Below, one piece after another: positions 9,400 to 18,566 of a stretch of 64,000 nucleotides of DNA. The notes below the pieces were generated by a model, which worked only from the letters and a program-made list of their open reading frames with translations, was not told where the DNA came from and searched no databases. The DNA is from CAYJBH01 sp964368625 (GTDB taxonomy: Bacteria; Bacillota; Clostridia; Oscillospirales; Ruminococcaceae). The stretch's first letter is position 1, and every line of letters begins with the position of its first letter. The translations under genes were made by a program, and so were the position numbers. The stretch is taken from positions 5,482 through 69,481 of the forward strand of contig CAYJBH010000013.1 of the NCBI GenBank assembly GCA_964368625.1, in the 5' to 3' direction.

Positions 9400-9642
9400 T
9401 TAAGTACATAAAAGAAGATGCAACTATTATAATAAAGATGGTTGCATCGTTTCATAACATATTAGAATTATTATGAGTGCTGTAAACCGATATAACTTGA
9501 TAGGCTGGTATCTCAAATATAGTATCGTAGATAGTGCCATAATTTTTTATATATAACTCTCTTCTTAATAATATGCCGCAACCATTAAAATAATTATAGT
9601 GATCGCAGTTATGTCTATTACAAACAAGCATATAAAATATGC
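9400..9642. other. Intergenic stretch, probable gene remnants
   Basis: No convincing intact gene is present. A 66-codon minus-strand frame (9452-9652) overlaps the end of the AI-2E family gene by 10 bases but shows no recognisable domain or RBS. The hydrophobic fragment near 9370-9420 on the minus strand seems to belong to the decayed frame described at 9244-9399. Confidence 0.4.
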
Positions 9643-10857
9643 CTATAGCCACTCTGTTTGACCGAGTTGGTCGTTATCATCTGTGGCTTCAGGTTTGGAT
9701 ATTATTACGGGATATAAATCTGCATTAATTCCCTTGTTTTTAAGAGCTTTATTAACTGCAAGGCTGGTTATATGATATAACACTGCAAAAACCGGAACGC
9801 CGATAACCATTCCAATAACGCCGAAAAGATCACCCCCAACGACTATTGCAACTAGTACATAAATTGCAGTAAGACCGGTAGAATCTCCAAGTATATATGG
9901 CCCTAGTATGTTGCCATCGAACTGTTGAAGAGCAAGCACAAAGATACCAAACCAAAGAGCATCCCATGGATTTACAATTAGAAGTATTAGTACGCTGGGA
10001 ATTGCACCGATAAATGGTCCGAAAAAGGGAATGAAGTTAGTTATACCTATAACAACGCTAATAAGTGGGGTATAGGGTAGCCCGAGTATAGTCATCCCAA
10101 TAAAACAGAGCATACCAATAATCAAGCTGTCGACAGCCTTTCCAATGATAAAACCAGAAAAAACCTTATTTGAATGGGTTAAAACAAACCTAATCTCTTC
10201 GGCTTTCTTAGGAGAAAATACTGCATACAATAATTTTCTTGCCTGTCTTAACAGTCTATCTTTGCCCTGGAGCATATAAATTGAGACAATAAATGCCATT
10301 ATAACGGTAACTAAACTGCTTCCAAAACGAACAGAGTAATCCAGAATTTCCGGAAGAAACCCTGCAACAAAATCTGTTATATAAGTTACCAACTGCGAAT
10401 CTTCAGAAACCAGGGACGTTAGAGTTCCGGTAGGAAGAGTGAATTGCTTCTCAAGGCTTTCTAGCAAGACAACAAGGTTATCTATGTAGGTTGGTAATGA
10501 ATTAAAGAGTGTAGTGATACTTAAAATTACCTGGGGGATTACCATTGCAACCACAAGTGATAGCATTGCAAGAGCAAAAACATAGCTGAGGAAAATTGAT
10601 AGGTTGTTTCGAAGTTTATCTTTTTTAGGGATTATCTTTATTAATCTCTTATCTATCTTTTTTACAAGGGGGTTCAATAAATAGGCAAATGCAAACGCAA
10701 AGATGAAGGGGGAAAGAATAGCTAATAAATCATTAAGCCAGTTTAAAACTGATTCAAGGTTTTGAAGAGCTGCATAAAAACCAACCCCCATCAGTACAAT
10801 TATGATGGATGCAAGAACTCTTGGACTAATTAATTTTTGCCAAATCTTGTTACGCAT
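9643..10857 (-). CDS. AI-2E family transporter
   Basis: This is a polytopic membrane protein of the AI-2E/YhhQ-TqsA-like permease family, 404 residues. The family pattern is clear: several N-terminal helices, a central soluble stretch, then a hydrophobic C-terminal block with GITNFIPFFGPFIGAIP and the conserved GPYILGDSTGL. The family name comes from one autoinducer exporter; most members have unknown or ion/proton-related roles. The gene starts 6 bases after the end of prmC, so it is likely cotranscribed with it. Confidence 0.9.
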   Translation of the reverse strand: MRNKIWQKLISPRVLASIIIVLMGVGFYAALQNLESVLNWLNDLLAILSPFIFAFAFAYLLNPLVKKIDKRLIKIIPKKDKLRNNLSIFLSYVFALAMLSLVVAMVIPQVILSITTLFNSLPTYIDNLVVLLESLEKQFTLPTGTLTSLVSEDSQLVTYITDFVAGFLPEILDYSVRFGSSLVTVIMAFIVSIYMLQGKDRLLRQARKLLYAVFSPKKAEEIRFVLTHSNKVFSGFIIGKAVDSLIIGMLCFIGMTILGLPYTPLISVVIGITNFIPFFGPFIGAIPSVLILLIVNPWDALWFGIFVLALQQFDGNILGPYILGDSTGLTAIYVLVAIVVGGDLFGVIGMVIGVPVFAVLYHITSLAVNKALKNKGINADLYPVIISKPEATDDNDQLGQTEWL

Positions 10858-10863
10858 ATTACC

Positions 10864-11688
10864 TCACTGTTTAATGCCAACAACTCCACGAATGGTATTG
10901 TTGTAATCATAGACCATATCGGTCAAAAAAAAGTTTTTATTTAATAGAGCAGTAATATCATCTTCTCTGAAGGTTGGTATTTCAAAAACTATTGCTCCAC
11001 CTCGTTTTAGTTTTTTTTCATATAATAATATTATTTCACGATAAAAGTATAGAAAAGAAGGCTCGAATAGAGCTGATTCAGGTTCGTAGCTGAGTTCTTT
11101 GTCTAATAAAGGCTTATCACTTGCTGGTATATAAGGCGGATTTGATACTATTAGAGAGATTGATTCATCCATTATATTCCTATGGAAAAATAAAACATCA
11201 TCTAATACCGGTTTTATACCGCTGCCACTAAGATTTACCTCTAAATATTTAAAAGCCTCTGGGTATTTCTCAACTGCTAATATTTGTGCATCACTAATAA
11301 ATTTCTTTATAGCTAATGCAAGAGCACCACTGCCGGCACATAGATCTAAAACAGAGGGGGAAGGCTGTTTTTTCAATAACGATATAGCCTTCTCAGCAAT
11401 ACACTCACTATCTGGACGAGGACAAAGCACCCCTTTTCCTACCTTTAAAGGTAGGCCCATAAATTCCCACTCTTCTAAAATATACTGTAATGGTTCCCCA
11501 TTTAATCGCCTTTTGACCATGTTGGTTAGTTCAATTTGTTGAATATTGGTTAACCCGTTAAAACTAGGCAGCCTTGGGTCCTGTTTACATAATTTGTGCA
11601 ACAAAAGCCTAGCCTCCTTGCCCGGGTTTTCTACCCCGCTTACAAGCTGCTCTGTTAGCCTTGCAAGTGCTTTGTTACCATTGGTCAT
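10864..11688 (-). CDS. prmC: Peptide chain release factor glutamine N5-methyltransferase
   Basis: PrmC/HemK methylates the Gln of the GGQ motif in release factors RF1 and RF2 using AdoMet. It is 274 residues, the family length. The N-terminal helical domain is followed by the AdoMet motif VLDLCAGSGALALA and the catalytic NPPYIP tetrad that binds the Gln side chain. It overlaps the end of the upstream YqhQ-like gene by 14 bases. The same yqhQ-prmC order is common in Firmicutes near prfA, although prfA is not present here. Confidence 0.92.
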   Translation of the reverse strand: MTNGNKALARLTEQLVSGVENPGKEARLLLHKLCKQDPRLPSFNGLTNIQQIELTNMVKRRLNGEPLQYILEEWEFMGLPLKVGKGVLCPRPDSECIAEKAISLLKKQPSPSVLDLCAGSGALALAIKKFISDAQILAVEKYPEAFKYLEVNLSGSGIKPVLDDVLFFHRNIMDESISLIVSNPPYIPASDKPLLDKELSYEPESALFEPSFLYFYREIILLYEKKLKRGGAIVFEIPTFREDDITALLNKNFFLTDMVYDYNNTIRGVVGIKQ

Positions 11689-12604
11689 CGATCTTATTTT
11701 CCGGCAAAACAGGTTTAACTGCTGCTATTGCAATCTCAATCATGGAATCGTCCGGTTCATAGGTAGTAAGATTTTGTAATGCTAAACCTGGGGCAGAAAT
11801 AAGCCTGGTGATTGGATTATCGTATCTGCCGGCTAGTTTAATAATTTCATATGATATACCTATTATTATGGGGAGAAGTAGTATTTTATATATTACTCGT
11901 ATTATTGGGCTTCCCCAACTTAACATTGAATTAATCAATATGCTAATAATTATAACGATAAGCAAAAAGCTTGTTCCGCATCGAGGATGAAAGCGAGAAT
12001 ACTTGCGAATATTTTCAATACTTAGCTCCTCTCCTGCTTCATAACAAAATATGGTTTTATGTTCAGCACCGTGGTAACCGAACGTTCTTTTTATATCGGG
12101 TAGCCGTGAAACAAGCGCAAGATAGGATACAAAGATAATTAGCTTAAATAAGCCTTCTACAACAGCCCTCAAATCGCCAAGCGAGATAAAATGATTAACC
12201 CCAACTGTTAAATAAGTGGGGAGTAACATGAATAAGAATATTGCTAGCCCTACCCCTAGAACAGTAGATATTACACCAATAAACTGTTCTGCCTTCGCTC
12301 CGAATTTTTCATTTATAAATTTCTCAAATTTACCTTTTTCCTCTTCAAGTTCATCACTGCTCATAGATACCTCTGCGCTTTTCATAAGGCAGGAATAACC
12401 TGATTTTAAGGTAGAAATCATAATAAATATGCCTCTTATAAATGGGTATTTAGAGATTTTACTTGACTTTATATCCCATTGCTCGGTGTATATCTCTCCG
12501 TTTGGCTTTCTTACAGCCATGCTCCCCAGAATGGAGCTCTTCATCATTATACCCTCTAGCAGTGCCTGACCGCCTATTGATGTTTTAAAACTTCGTTTAG
12601 CCAT
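11675..12604 (-). CDS. DUF1385 family membrane protein (YqhQ-like)
   Basis: This is a conserved Firmicutes membrane protein of unknown biochemical role. The conserved start is MAKRSFKTSIGGQALLEGIMM; an in-frame ATG 15 bases further upstream is also open but less likely. The family signature GYHGAEHKTIFCYE and the RFHPRCGTSF motif are present, with about four membrane segments in between and after. Length is 309 residues from the chosen start. It leads the yqhQ-prmC-AI-2E operon. Confidence 0.85.
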   Translation of the reverse strand: MAKRSFKTSIGGQALLEGIMMKSSILGSMAVRKPNGEIYTEQWDIKSSKISKYPFIRGIFIMISTLKSGYSCLMKSAEVSMSSDELEEEKGKFEKFINEKFGAKAEQFIGVISTVLGVGLAIFLFMLLPTYLTVGVNHFISLGDLRAVVEGLFKLIIFVSYLALVSRLPDIKRTFGYHGAEHKTIFCYEAGEELSIENIRKYSRFHPRCGTSFLLIVIIISILINSMLSWGSPIIRVIYKILLLPIIIGISYEIIKLAGRYDNPITRLISAPGLALQNLTTYEPDDSMIEIAIAAVKPVLPENKIDDQW

Positions 12605-12763
12605 TAAATAAATTTCCATTAATTCTATTCTTCCATGATATATATTAAAATTAACTAATTATATCGATTTAAGTATATCATATCAATATATGGAATACAA
12701 CCTTTTTAAGAAAACTGAAAGGTAATACTATGTATACCCAAAATAAGCTTAAATAAAGGTTAT

Positions 12764-13624
12764 TTAGGTATCTTCATGTAAAAAATGACTTAAAAATTCT
12801 GAAGTCTTAACATTTTTTAGATGCACACAGGAGAATTTATGATTTACACTAACATTTTTTAACCTAAAGCTGGATATGCTACTACTCGTAACATCAGCAA
12901 TTGATTTATACACAAAGGATATCCCTACATCCTTTGCAACAAGATCTATGATTGAGTTAAATGAATTTGTTTGTATTTTGTTATTAAAACTGTTTATAGT
13001 TAAATTGTTTTCGGTTAAAATTAACTCGAAAGCCTGTCTCGTTCCTGATCCTTCTTCTCGCAATATTAATCGGTTAGTAACAATGTCTTCCAGATTAACA
13101 TACTTTCCCGAAAAATGATGCTCCTTTGAACAAATGCCAACCAACTCGTCGGTTTTATAATTAAAGAAAGCAAATTCATCCTTGTTTAGGTAACCTTCTA
13201 TAAATACGAAATCAAGAAATCCGTTTCTAAGTTTGTTAAGTAAAACTTCGGTGTTATCGATTATATATGTTAGCTCTATATCGCCTAAAGAAAAAAGTGA
13301 GGATACTTTATCATTTAACAAAAATTGTCCAATAGTCTTTGTAGCGCCTATTTTAAGTGTGGGTATTTCGTTGAGAGAAAGATCATTTTTTATACAGTTA
13401 GCATTATAGTTTGCAGAAAGCGCATAACTTTCCAATTTTTCGGCCTGCAAAGTTTTATTTAACACTCGGTTTTTGTACTCAAAAAGTTTACAGCAATATT
13501 CTCTTTCCAGCTGTTTTATATGGTTTGTAACGGCCGGTTGAGTCATATTTAACTGTTCTGCGGTAACACGGTAATTCATGTTTTTGCATAGCGCTAAAAA
13601 TGTATAAATCTTGTAGTCTAACAT
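12764..13624 (-). CDS. LysR-family transcriptional regulator
   Basis: It has an N-terminal winged helix-turn-helix (AEQLNMTQPAVTNHIKQLE) and a C-terminal periplasmic-binding-like effector domain with the REEGSGTR motif seen in the CysL/YeiE group; length 286. It is transcribed divergently from the YeiH-type exporter gene, the classic arrangement for a regulator of its neighbour. A perfect inverted repeat in the shared upstream region is a candidate operator. Confidence 0.9.
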   Translation of the reverse strand: MLDYKIYTFLALCKNMNYRVTAEQLNMTQPAVTNHIKQLEREYCCKLFEYKNRVLNKTLQAEKLESYALSANYNANCIKNDLSLNEIPTLKIGATKTIGQFLLNDKVSSLFSLGDIELTYIIDNTEVLLNKLRNGFLDFVFIEGYLNKDEFAFFNYKTDELVGICSKEHHFSGKYVNLEDIVTNRLILREEGSGTRQAFELILTENNLTINSFNNKIQTNSFNSIIDLVAKDVGISFVYKSIADVTSSSISSFRLKNVSVNHKFSCVHLKNVKTSEFLSHFLHEDT

Positions 13625-13634
13625 ATTTCCTCCG

Positions 13635-13655
13635 TTGATAAATAATTTTTATCAA
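13635..13655. promoter_or_regulatory. Candidate LysR operator
   Basis: TTGATAA and TTATCAA form a perfect 7-base inverted repeat separated by 7 bases. It sits directly upstream of the regulator start and 73 bases before the exporter start. The layout fits an autoregulatory LysR site (T-N11-A type). Confidence 0.55.
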
Positions 13656-13728
13656 TCAATTAATAATGATTATTTTATTTTATCATACTGCTGTGGTAAA
13701 ATCAATATTGTTATGAAGAGGAGATAAA

Positions 13729-14754
13729 ATGAATAAAGTTGTTAAAATTATCCCGGGGGTTGGGCTTGCGTTAATGGTTGCAATAATTTCAAGATTTATT
13801 GAAGGGTTGCTTCCTATCCATCTAATTGGAGCTTCGGTTATTGCGCTGTTTCTTGGAATTACTATTAACTATTTTAGGAAACCTGCAAAAACAGTGGTTG
13901 GATTAAACTTTACCTCAAAGAAAATTCTTAAGTTGGCAATAATTTTGCTTGGTGCATCTCTCAATATACAAACGATTTTAACGGTAGGACGAAGTTCGCT
14001 TATAGTAATGGTATTTACGCTGGCAACATGTTTTGGCGTTGGTTTTTTTACCGGTCGAGCGCTTGGACTTAACTGGAAGATGTCTAACCTTATTTCGGCC
14101 GGTACCGGAATTTGTGGAGGTTCGGCAATTGCAGCTATAGCACCGGTTATTGATGCCGACGATACAGATATTGCTTTTGGTATGTCTGCAACCTTTGTTT
14201 TTGATATGATTATGATTTTGTTATTTCCGTTTATGGGGCAGTTGTTAGGTCTTTCGGATATGGCGTACGGTTTGTGGGCAGGAACCGCAGTTAACGATAC
14301 CTCAAGTGTGGTTGCAGCCGGTTATGCCTTTAGTGAGAATGCTGGCGCCTATGCAACAATGGTTAAGCTAACCAGAACACTAACCATTATACCAACCGTT
14401 CTTGTTTTTGCCGCCATTGGAGTTCATGTTAAGAAAAAAGAACTCGCTAAAAGTGAAGGAACTAAAGAAACTCATAATAATTTAAACATGATGAGCGTTA
14501 TTCCCTGGTTTATCTTAGGTTTTTTGGCCCTTGCAGGAATTAACAGTTATGGCATTATTCCTGTTGAAGTTTCAGATATGCTCAAAGAGATAAGTAAATT
14601 TTTGATGGTAATGTCGCTGGCGGCAATTGGATTAAAAACCGATATTAAACACATGAGAACAGCCGGAATTAAGCCAATGCTCCACGGCTTTATCATTTCG
14701 GCACTTGTTGTAATTGTTGCCATTTCTGTTCAGTATATGATTGGTATAGTTTAG
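13729..14754 (+). CDS. YeiH/UPF0324 family membrane exporter
   Basis: This is a ten-helix membrane protein of the YeiH family (putative sulfate/sulfite exporter annotation), 341 residues. Conserved signatures include GTGICGGSAIAA, the polar AVNDTSSVVAAGYAFS segment and GLKTDIKHM near the end. An RBS (gaggag) precedes the ATG. Regulation by the divergent LysR protein is likely. The anion specificity is annotation lore for the family, not shown by this sequence. Confidence 0.88.
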   Translation: MNKVVKIIPGVGLALMVAIISRFIEGLLPIHLIGASVIALFLGITINYFRKPAKTVVGLNFTSKKILKLAIILLGASLNIQTILTVGRSSLIVMVFTLATCFGVGFFTGRALGLNWKMSNLISAGTGICGGSAIAAIAPVIDADDTDIAFGMSATFVFDMIMILLFPFMGQLLGLSDMAYGLWAGTAVNDTSSVVAAGYAFSENAGAYATMVKLTRTLTIIPTVLVFAAIGVHVKKKELAKSEGTKETHNNLNMMSVIPWFILGFLALAGINSYGIIPVEVSDMLKEISKFLMVMSLAAIGLKTDIKHMRTAGIKPMLHGFIISALVVIVAISVQYMIGIV

Positions 14755-14770
14755 GTTTTTAAAAGTTAAA

Positions 14771-14807
14771 AACAACAGGTTGCCGGATAATTCGGCAGCC
14801 TGTTGTT
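14771..14807. terminator. Bidirectional terminator
   Basis: A 15-base stem with one G-T wobble (arms 14771-14785 and 14793-14807, 7-base loop) lies between two convergent genes. A-rich and T-rich flanks on the two sides allow it to serve both strands. Confidence 0.8.
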
Positions 14808-14830
14808 TTAACAAACTAAGAAAAAAGTGT

Positions 14831-15373
14831 TTATCTATAAGATAAAATTTCTCGAATCTCTTTCCTTTTGGGAGTGTCAGGAGTCATAGCCGGATAGCCC
14901 ATGCAAATAAGAGCTGCAATTTTTTGATTTTGCGGGATATTTAATAAATCAATAATCATTTCTTCATTAAAATAGCCGGTGATTACCGTTCCTATACCTT
15001 TATCATAAGCTGAGAGGCAAAATGTTTGGGAAGCAACTCCTGCATCAAACATCTCAAAACCATCACGCTTTGGCGTTGAGAAGGTACCATCTCGCTCATA
15101 TCCGGAGCGCTTAGTAACATAAGAGATAACCATAACGGCAGAACAACCTTTAAGAGTTGATTCGTTCATCTTAAAGTCTAAAATCATTTCTTGAGATATT
15201 TTGTTTATGATATCCTTGTCTTCAACTAGGATATATCGAGGTGTTTGAGTATGCTTCCAGGAAGGTGAATAAGACGCATCTTCAACTATTTGCTCAATTA
15301 TATCATGTGGGATTTGAGAGTCCTTAAACGCTCGTATACTTCTTCTGTTTTTAATAATTTCTGATAAATTCAA
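14831..15373 (-). CDS. Nitroreductase family protein
   Basis: This is a flavin-dependent nitroreductase-fold oxidoreductase, about 180 residues. It starts with the family motif NRRSIRAF, followed by ASYSPSWKHTQTPR, and ends with the typical ICMGYPA region. I chose the TTG at 15371-15373, which has a strong aaaggag RBS 8 bases upstream. The longer in-frame ATG at 15412 lacks a comparable site. Physiological substrate is unknown. It has its own promoter and a shared terminator, so it is monocistronic. Confidence 0.85.
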   Translation of the reverse strand: MNLSEIIKNRRSIRAFKDSQIPHDIIEQIVEDASYSPSWKHTQTPRYILVEDKDIINKISQEMILDFKMNESTLKGCSAVMVISYVTKRSGYERDGTFSTPKRDGFEMFDAGVASQTFCLSAYDKGIGTVITGYFNEEMIIDLLNIPQNQKIAALICMGYPAMTPDTPKRKEIREILSYR

Positions 15374-15423
15374 AATGCATTCTCCTTTTATTAGCTTGGT
15401 GTAATATTTCATTTTATAAAAAT

Positions 15424-15452
15424 ATTATATCGTATTTTGCATGTATTTTCAA
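15424..15452 (-). promoter_or_regulatory. Sigma-A promoter for the nitroreductase
   Basis: On the minus strand TTGAAA (15447-15452) and TATAAT (15424-15429) are separated by 17 bases, about 50 bases upstream of the TTG start. Confidence 0.7.
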
Positions 15453-15568
15453 CGAAGACAAAGTAAGTTTTGTAATCAAGATATATCTGCATTGCAGCAG
15501 CAACTATTAGCCCGGTAACTAATATTTCTAATTTAGGAAAAAAATGTTAAAAAAATAATAAATAACAC

Positions 15569-15595
15569 TAAAGTTTTAAAAAGTTGTGACGATAT
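15569..15595 (+). promoter_or_regulatory. Sigma-28 (FliA/SigD) promoter for fliD-fliS
   Basis: TAAA at 15569-15572, a 15-base spacer, then GACGATAT at 15588-15595 match the flagellar consensus TAAA-N15-GCCGATAT with one mismatch. It lies 65 bases before fliD, consistent with a late flagellar operon. Confidence 0.75.
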
Positions 15596-15659
15596 AATAA
15601 TTAAGAGATAATAAACTCTGTTTTTTATATATTAACTTCACATGTTTTAGGAGGATAAA

Positions 15660-18152
15660 ATGTCTGGTATATCATCACTTAGCTCCCAACTTACCTATTC
15701 CAGCAACGGCATGGCAGGTCTTGCATCAGGAATGGACACCACTTCATTAGTGGAGGAAATGCTTGCGGGTGCGCAGGCAAAGATAGATGCACAATATGAA
15801 GACAAGGCGGTTCTTGAATATCAGCAGGAGATGTATCGTGATGTGGCTACCATGTTACGTAACCTTCAAAGCAGTTATTTTGACTTTGTTAACCCCACAA
15901 CTAATCTTTTATCTACAACATTCTTTAATCAATACGAGCCTGAACTCGACAGCATTATGTCGAATTATCTGTCGGTTGAAGCAGGAAGTAATTATAATGG
16001 CGACGAACTGACGGTAGATTATATTCGTCAACTTGCCTCTAATACCGTGGTAACCAGTGCCACCGAGCTTACCGATGCAACAATGTCGGGAACGGTTGAT
16101 TTAAGCAAGCTTACCGATAGCAGAATCACTATAGGCGTAGAAGGCGGGGCAAACACCGAAATTACGCTACGCGGAGACACTGCAGACGAAGTTCGTACAA
16201 ACTTAGCATCTGATCTAGCGTCAATCGGTGTAACCGTTGAGGAAACTGAAGATGGGACGTTAACACTTAGTGCCAGCTCGGGTGCTACCGTAAATGTTGT
16301 AAGCGCTACCAGTATTGCTACATCAATGACAGGGCTTAGAGCAGGGGATTCAGGCGATGATATCGAGCTTGAATTTGCAAAGGCACCTTCAAGCTTTGAG
16401 CTATCCATGAATCTCGACGGAATAACCAAAACTCTCACCATTGATGCTTCAACATCCAGTGTTAATGAACTTGTTGATAGTCTTAACGAGCAGATAAAAT
16501 CTGCATTTGGTAATGGCATCAGTGTAACTACAGATGGCTCGGAAATTGTTTTTGAAACTATCCAGGCTAACGGTGATCCGGACAAGAGTCGTCAGCTAAC
16601 TATATCGTCAAGCGGTGTTGCAACCAGTGCTCTTGGTGTGAGAAACGGAGGCAGTACTAAGGTTTCAACATCCACTAAGCTTTCGGATATTAACTTTGCC
16701 CAAGGCTTAACTCCGGGCGCAGATGGAAACTACAATTTCTCGATAAATGGAGTGGATTTCTCCTTTACAAACGATAGTACTTTAAGTGAAGTTATTAATG
16801 AAGTTAACAATAGTGATGCCGGCGTAAAGATGTCGTACTCTTCTCTTTCAGATCGAATTACAATTGAGCGCACGGATAGCGGTGCAGGACTCGATATCGA
16901 AATGAGCGACACCGAGGGTAATTTACTTTCCAACCTTTTCGGCACAGGTAACGGTGCTGCAGCAACAATGACAGCCCCTCTTGATGCGAATGAACTTATT
17001 GCACCGGAAGGATCAGACCTAACTGTTAACTTCGACCTAGGTTCTGACTTTCCGCCAATAGCAATTAATCTTGCAGGAAAATCAATTTCGCAGGTAGTAG
17101 AGGAACTTGAAGCGCAGATTCAGGAGTATCAAGCTCCGCCTGAAGCTAATGTAAGTTATGATCCCGAAACCGGCCGTCTTGCAATAACAGGAATTACCAA
17201 CTATCCGGTAATAATAACCGGAAGCAATGAGCAGGCATCAGAAAAGCTTGCCGAATTGTTTGGAAGTAGCACTGTTAGCATGGCCGGAACAGGTGAAACC
17301 CTTGGAAACAAGGTTGATGGACAAAATGCAATTCTTTCTATAAACGGAGTGGAAACCGAGAGAAGCTCTAATGATTTTACGGTTTCCGGTCTACAGGTAG
17401 AGCTAAAAGAGGTTAACTGGGATGGCGTTTCCGAAAAACCTGCCGCAGCCGAGATACAGGTTAACCATGATACAGACTCCATCGTAGATGGTATTTTAAG
17501 CTTTGTTGATGAATATAACAAGATTGTTGAGGAGATTAATAGCTTAATAACCGCTGAAACTACCTATAAAGATTATCCGCCACTTACTGATGAGCAAAAA
17601 GCTGAACTAACCGATAGCGAAATTGCCGCATGGGAGGAGAAGGCGCAAGAAGGTCTGCTTCGTAACGATGATATACTATCAGAAGTTTTGTCGAGCATGA
17701 GGAGTGCACTATACCAAAAACCTGAAGGAGCTGAGTTTGCTCTTTATGACTTTGGAATTGAGACAACCTCCGACTGGAAAGATGGTGGGAAACTTACGGT
17801 AGATGAAACGCTTCTTCGTGAGATGGTTGGCAAACATTCCGACGAGTTGAGCGAGTTATTCACCACAGAAGAAACAGGTCTTGCAAATGTTTTAGAAGGT
17901 ATTATTGACCGAGCTGTTAACACCAGCACCGCAAGTCCCGGCTCTATAGTAAACGTTGCAGGCTACACCGGCATGGTTGAAGACAGCTATACAATAGGAC
18001 GTGAACAAAACAGTATTGATGATTATATAGAGCGACTTGAACTTAGCTATCAGATGGAATACGATCGTTATTGGAGCGATTTTAACGCAATGGAAATGGC
18101 GATAGCGAGTCTTAACCAGCAGAGTTCCTGGCTTGCAAGCCAGTTTGCTTAA
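15660..18152 (+). CDS. fliD: Flagellar hook-associated protein 2 (filament cap)
   Basis: FliD is the pentameric cap protein that inserts flagellin at the filament tip. The N-terminal region (GLASGMDTTSLVEEML) and the C-terminal heptad-like region with ASLNQQSSWLASQF match the family. Length is 830, well above the ~500 residues of Bacillus FliD. The extra mass is in the surface-exposed middle, rich in Thr/Ser/Asp and repeated beta-type segments. An aggagg RBS precedes the ATG. FliS follows after 24 bases. No flagellin or other flagellar structural gene is in the window. Confidence 0.92.
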   Translation: MSGISSLSSQLTYSSNGMAGLASGMDTTSLVEEMLAGAQAKIDAQYEDKAVLEYQQEMYRDVATMLRNLQSSYFDFVNPTTNLLSTTFFNQYEPELDSIMSNYLSVEAGSNYNGDELTVDYIRQLASNTVVTSATELTDATMSGTVDLSKLTDSRITIGVEGGANTEITLRGDTADEVRTNLASDLASIGVTVEETEDGTLTLSASSGATVNVVSATSIATSMTGLRAGDSGDDIELEFAKAPSSFELSMNLDGITKTLTIDASTSSVNELVDSLNEQIKSAFGNGISVTTDGSEIVFETIQANGDPDKSRQLTISSSGVATSALGVRNGGSTKVSTSTKLSDINFAQGLTPGADGNYNFSINGVDFSFTNDSTLSEVINEVNNSDAGVKMSYSSLSDRITIERTDSGAGLDIEMSDTEGNLLSNLFGTGNGAAATMTAPLDANELIAPEGSDLTVNFDLGSDFPPIAINLAGKSISQVVEELEAQIQEYQAPPEANVSYDPETGRLAITGITNYPVIITGSNEQASEKLAELFGSSTVSMAGTGETLGNKVDGQNAILSINGVETERSSNDFTVSGLQVELKEVNWDGVSEKPAAAEIQVNHDTDSIVDGILSFVDEYNKIVEEINSLITAETTYKDYPPLTDEQKAELTDSEIAAWEEKAQEGLLRNDDILSEVLSSMRSALYQKPEGAEFALYDFGIETTSDWKDGGKLTVDETLLREMVGKHSDELSELFTTEETGLANVLEGIIDRAVNTSTASPGSIVNVAGYTGMVEDSYTIGREQNSIDDYIERLELSYQMEYDRYWSDFNAMEMAIASLNQQSSWLASQFA

Positions 18153-18176
18153 ATACTACTTAACGGAGGTATAGAA

Positions 18177-18566
18177 ATGCCGGTAAATCCCTATAACAGC
18201 TACAGTGAGCAGGCAATATTAACAATGACTCCAGGTGAACTATTGGTAAAGCTTTTCGATGAGACTGAAAAGTGTTTAAACTTAGCTATCATGTATATAG
18301 AAGAACGTGATTATGTTAATTCACACAACAATCTCATGAAGGCACAGCGTATCGTTAAACACCTAGAAGAAACCTTGGTAAAGGATTACAGTTTTTCAAA
18401 AGATTTAATTAAGCTCTATGACTTTATTCTTGAAAGATTGCAACAAGCAAATATTAAGAAGGATATCGGACTAATAAACGAGGCACTTCCAATAATTACC
18501 GAACTCCGACAGACTTTTGCTGAATGCGATAGAATAAGTCGAAGCAAAAGTGGAAATATAGCTTAA
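18177..18566 (+). CDS. fliS: Flagellin export chaperone
   Basis: FliS binds the flagellin C-terminus in the cytoplasm and prevents premature polymerisation. It is 129 residues, the family length, with the signature N-terminus NPYNSYSEQAILTMTPGELLVKLFD followed by helical repeats. (The motif is identified by NPYN, the AILTMTPGELL core and the early LYD-like LFDET.) A ggaggt RBS lies just upstream. It shares the fliD promoter. Confidence 0.93.
   Translation: MPVNPYNSYSEQAILTMTPGELLVKLFDETEKCLNLAIMYIEERDYVNSHNNLMKAQRIVKHLEETLVKDYSFSKDLIKLYDFILERLQQANIKKDIGLINEALPIITELRQTFAECDRISRSKSGNIA

Noticed and set aside
9452..9652. 66-codon minus frame after the AI-2E family gene
   Set aside because: No RBS or family; perhaps a remnant, described with the intergenic entry.
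16028..16585. 185-codon frame antisense to fliD
   Set aside because: Ser/Val-rich mirror of the Thr/Ser/Asp-rich FliD middle; no RBS or domain.
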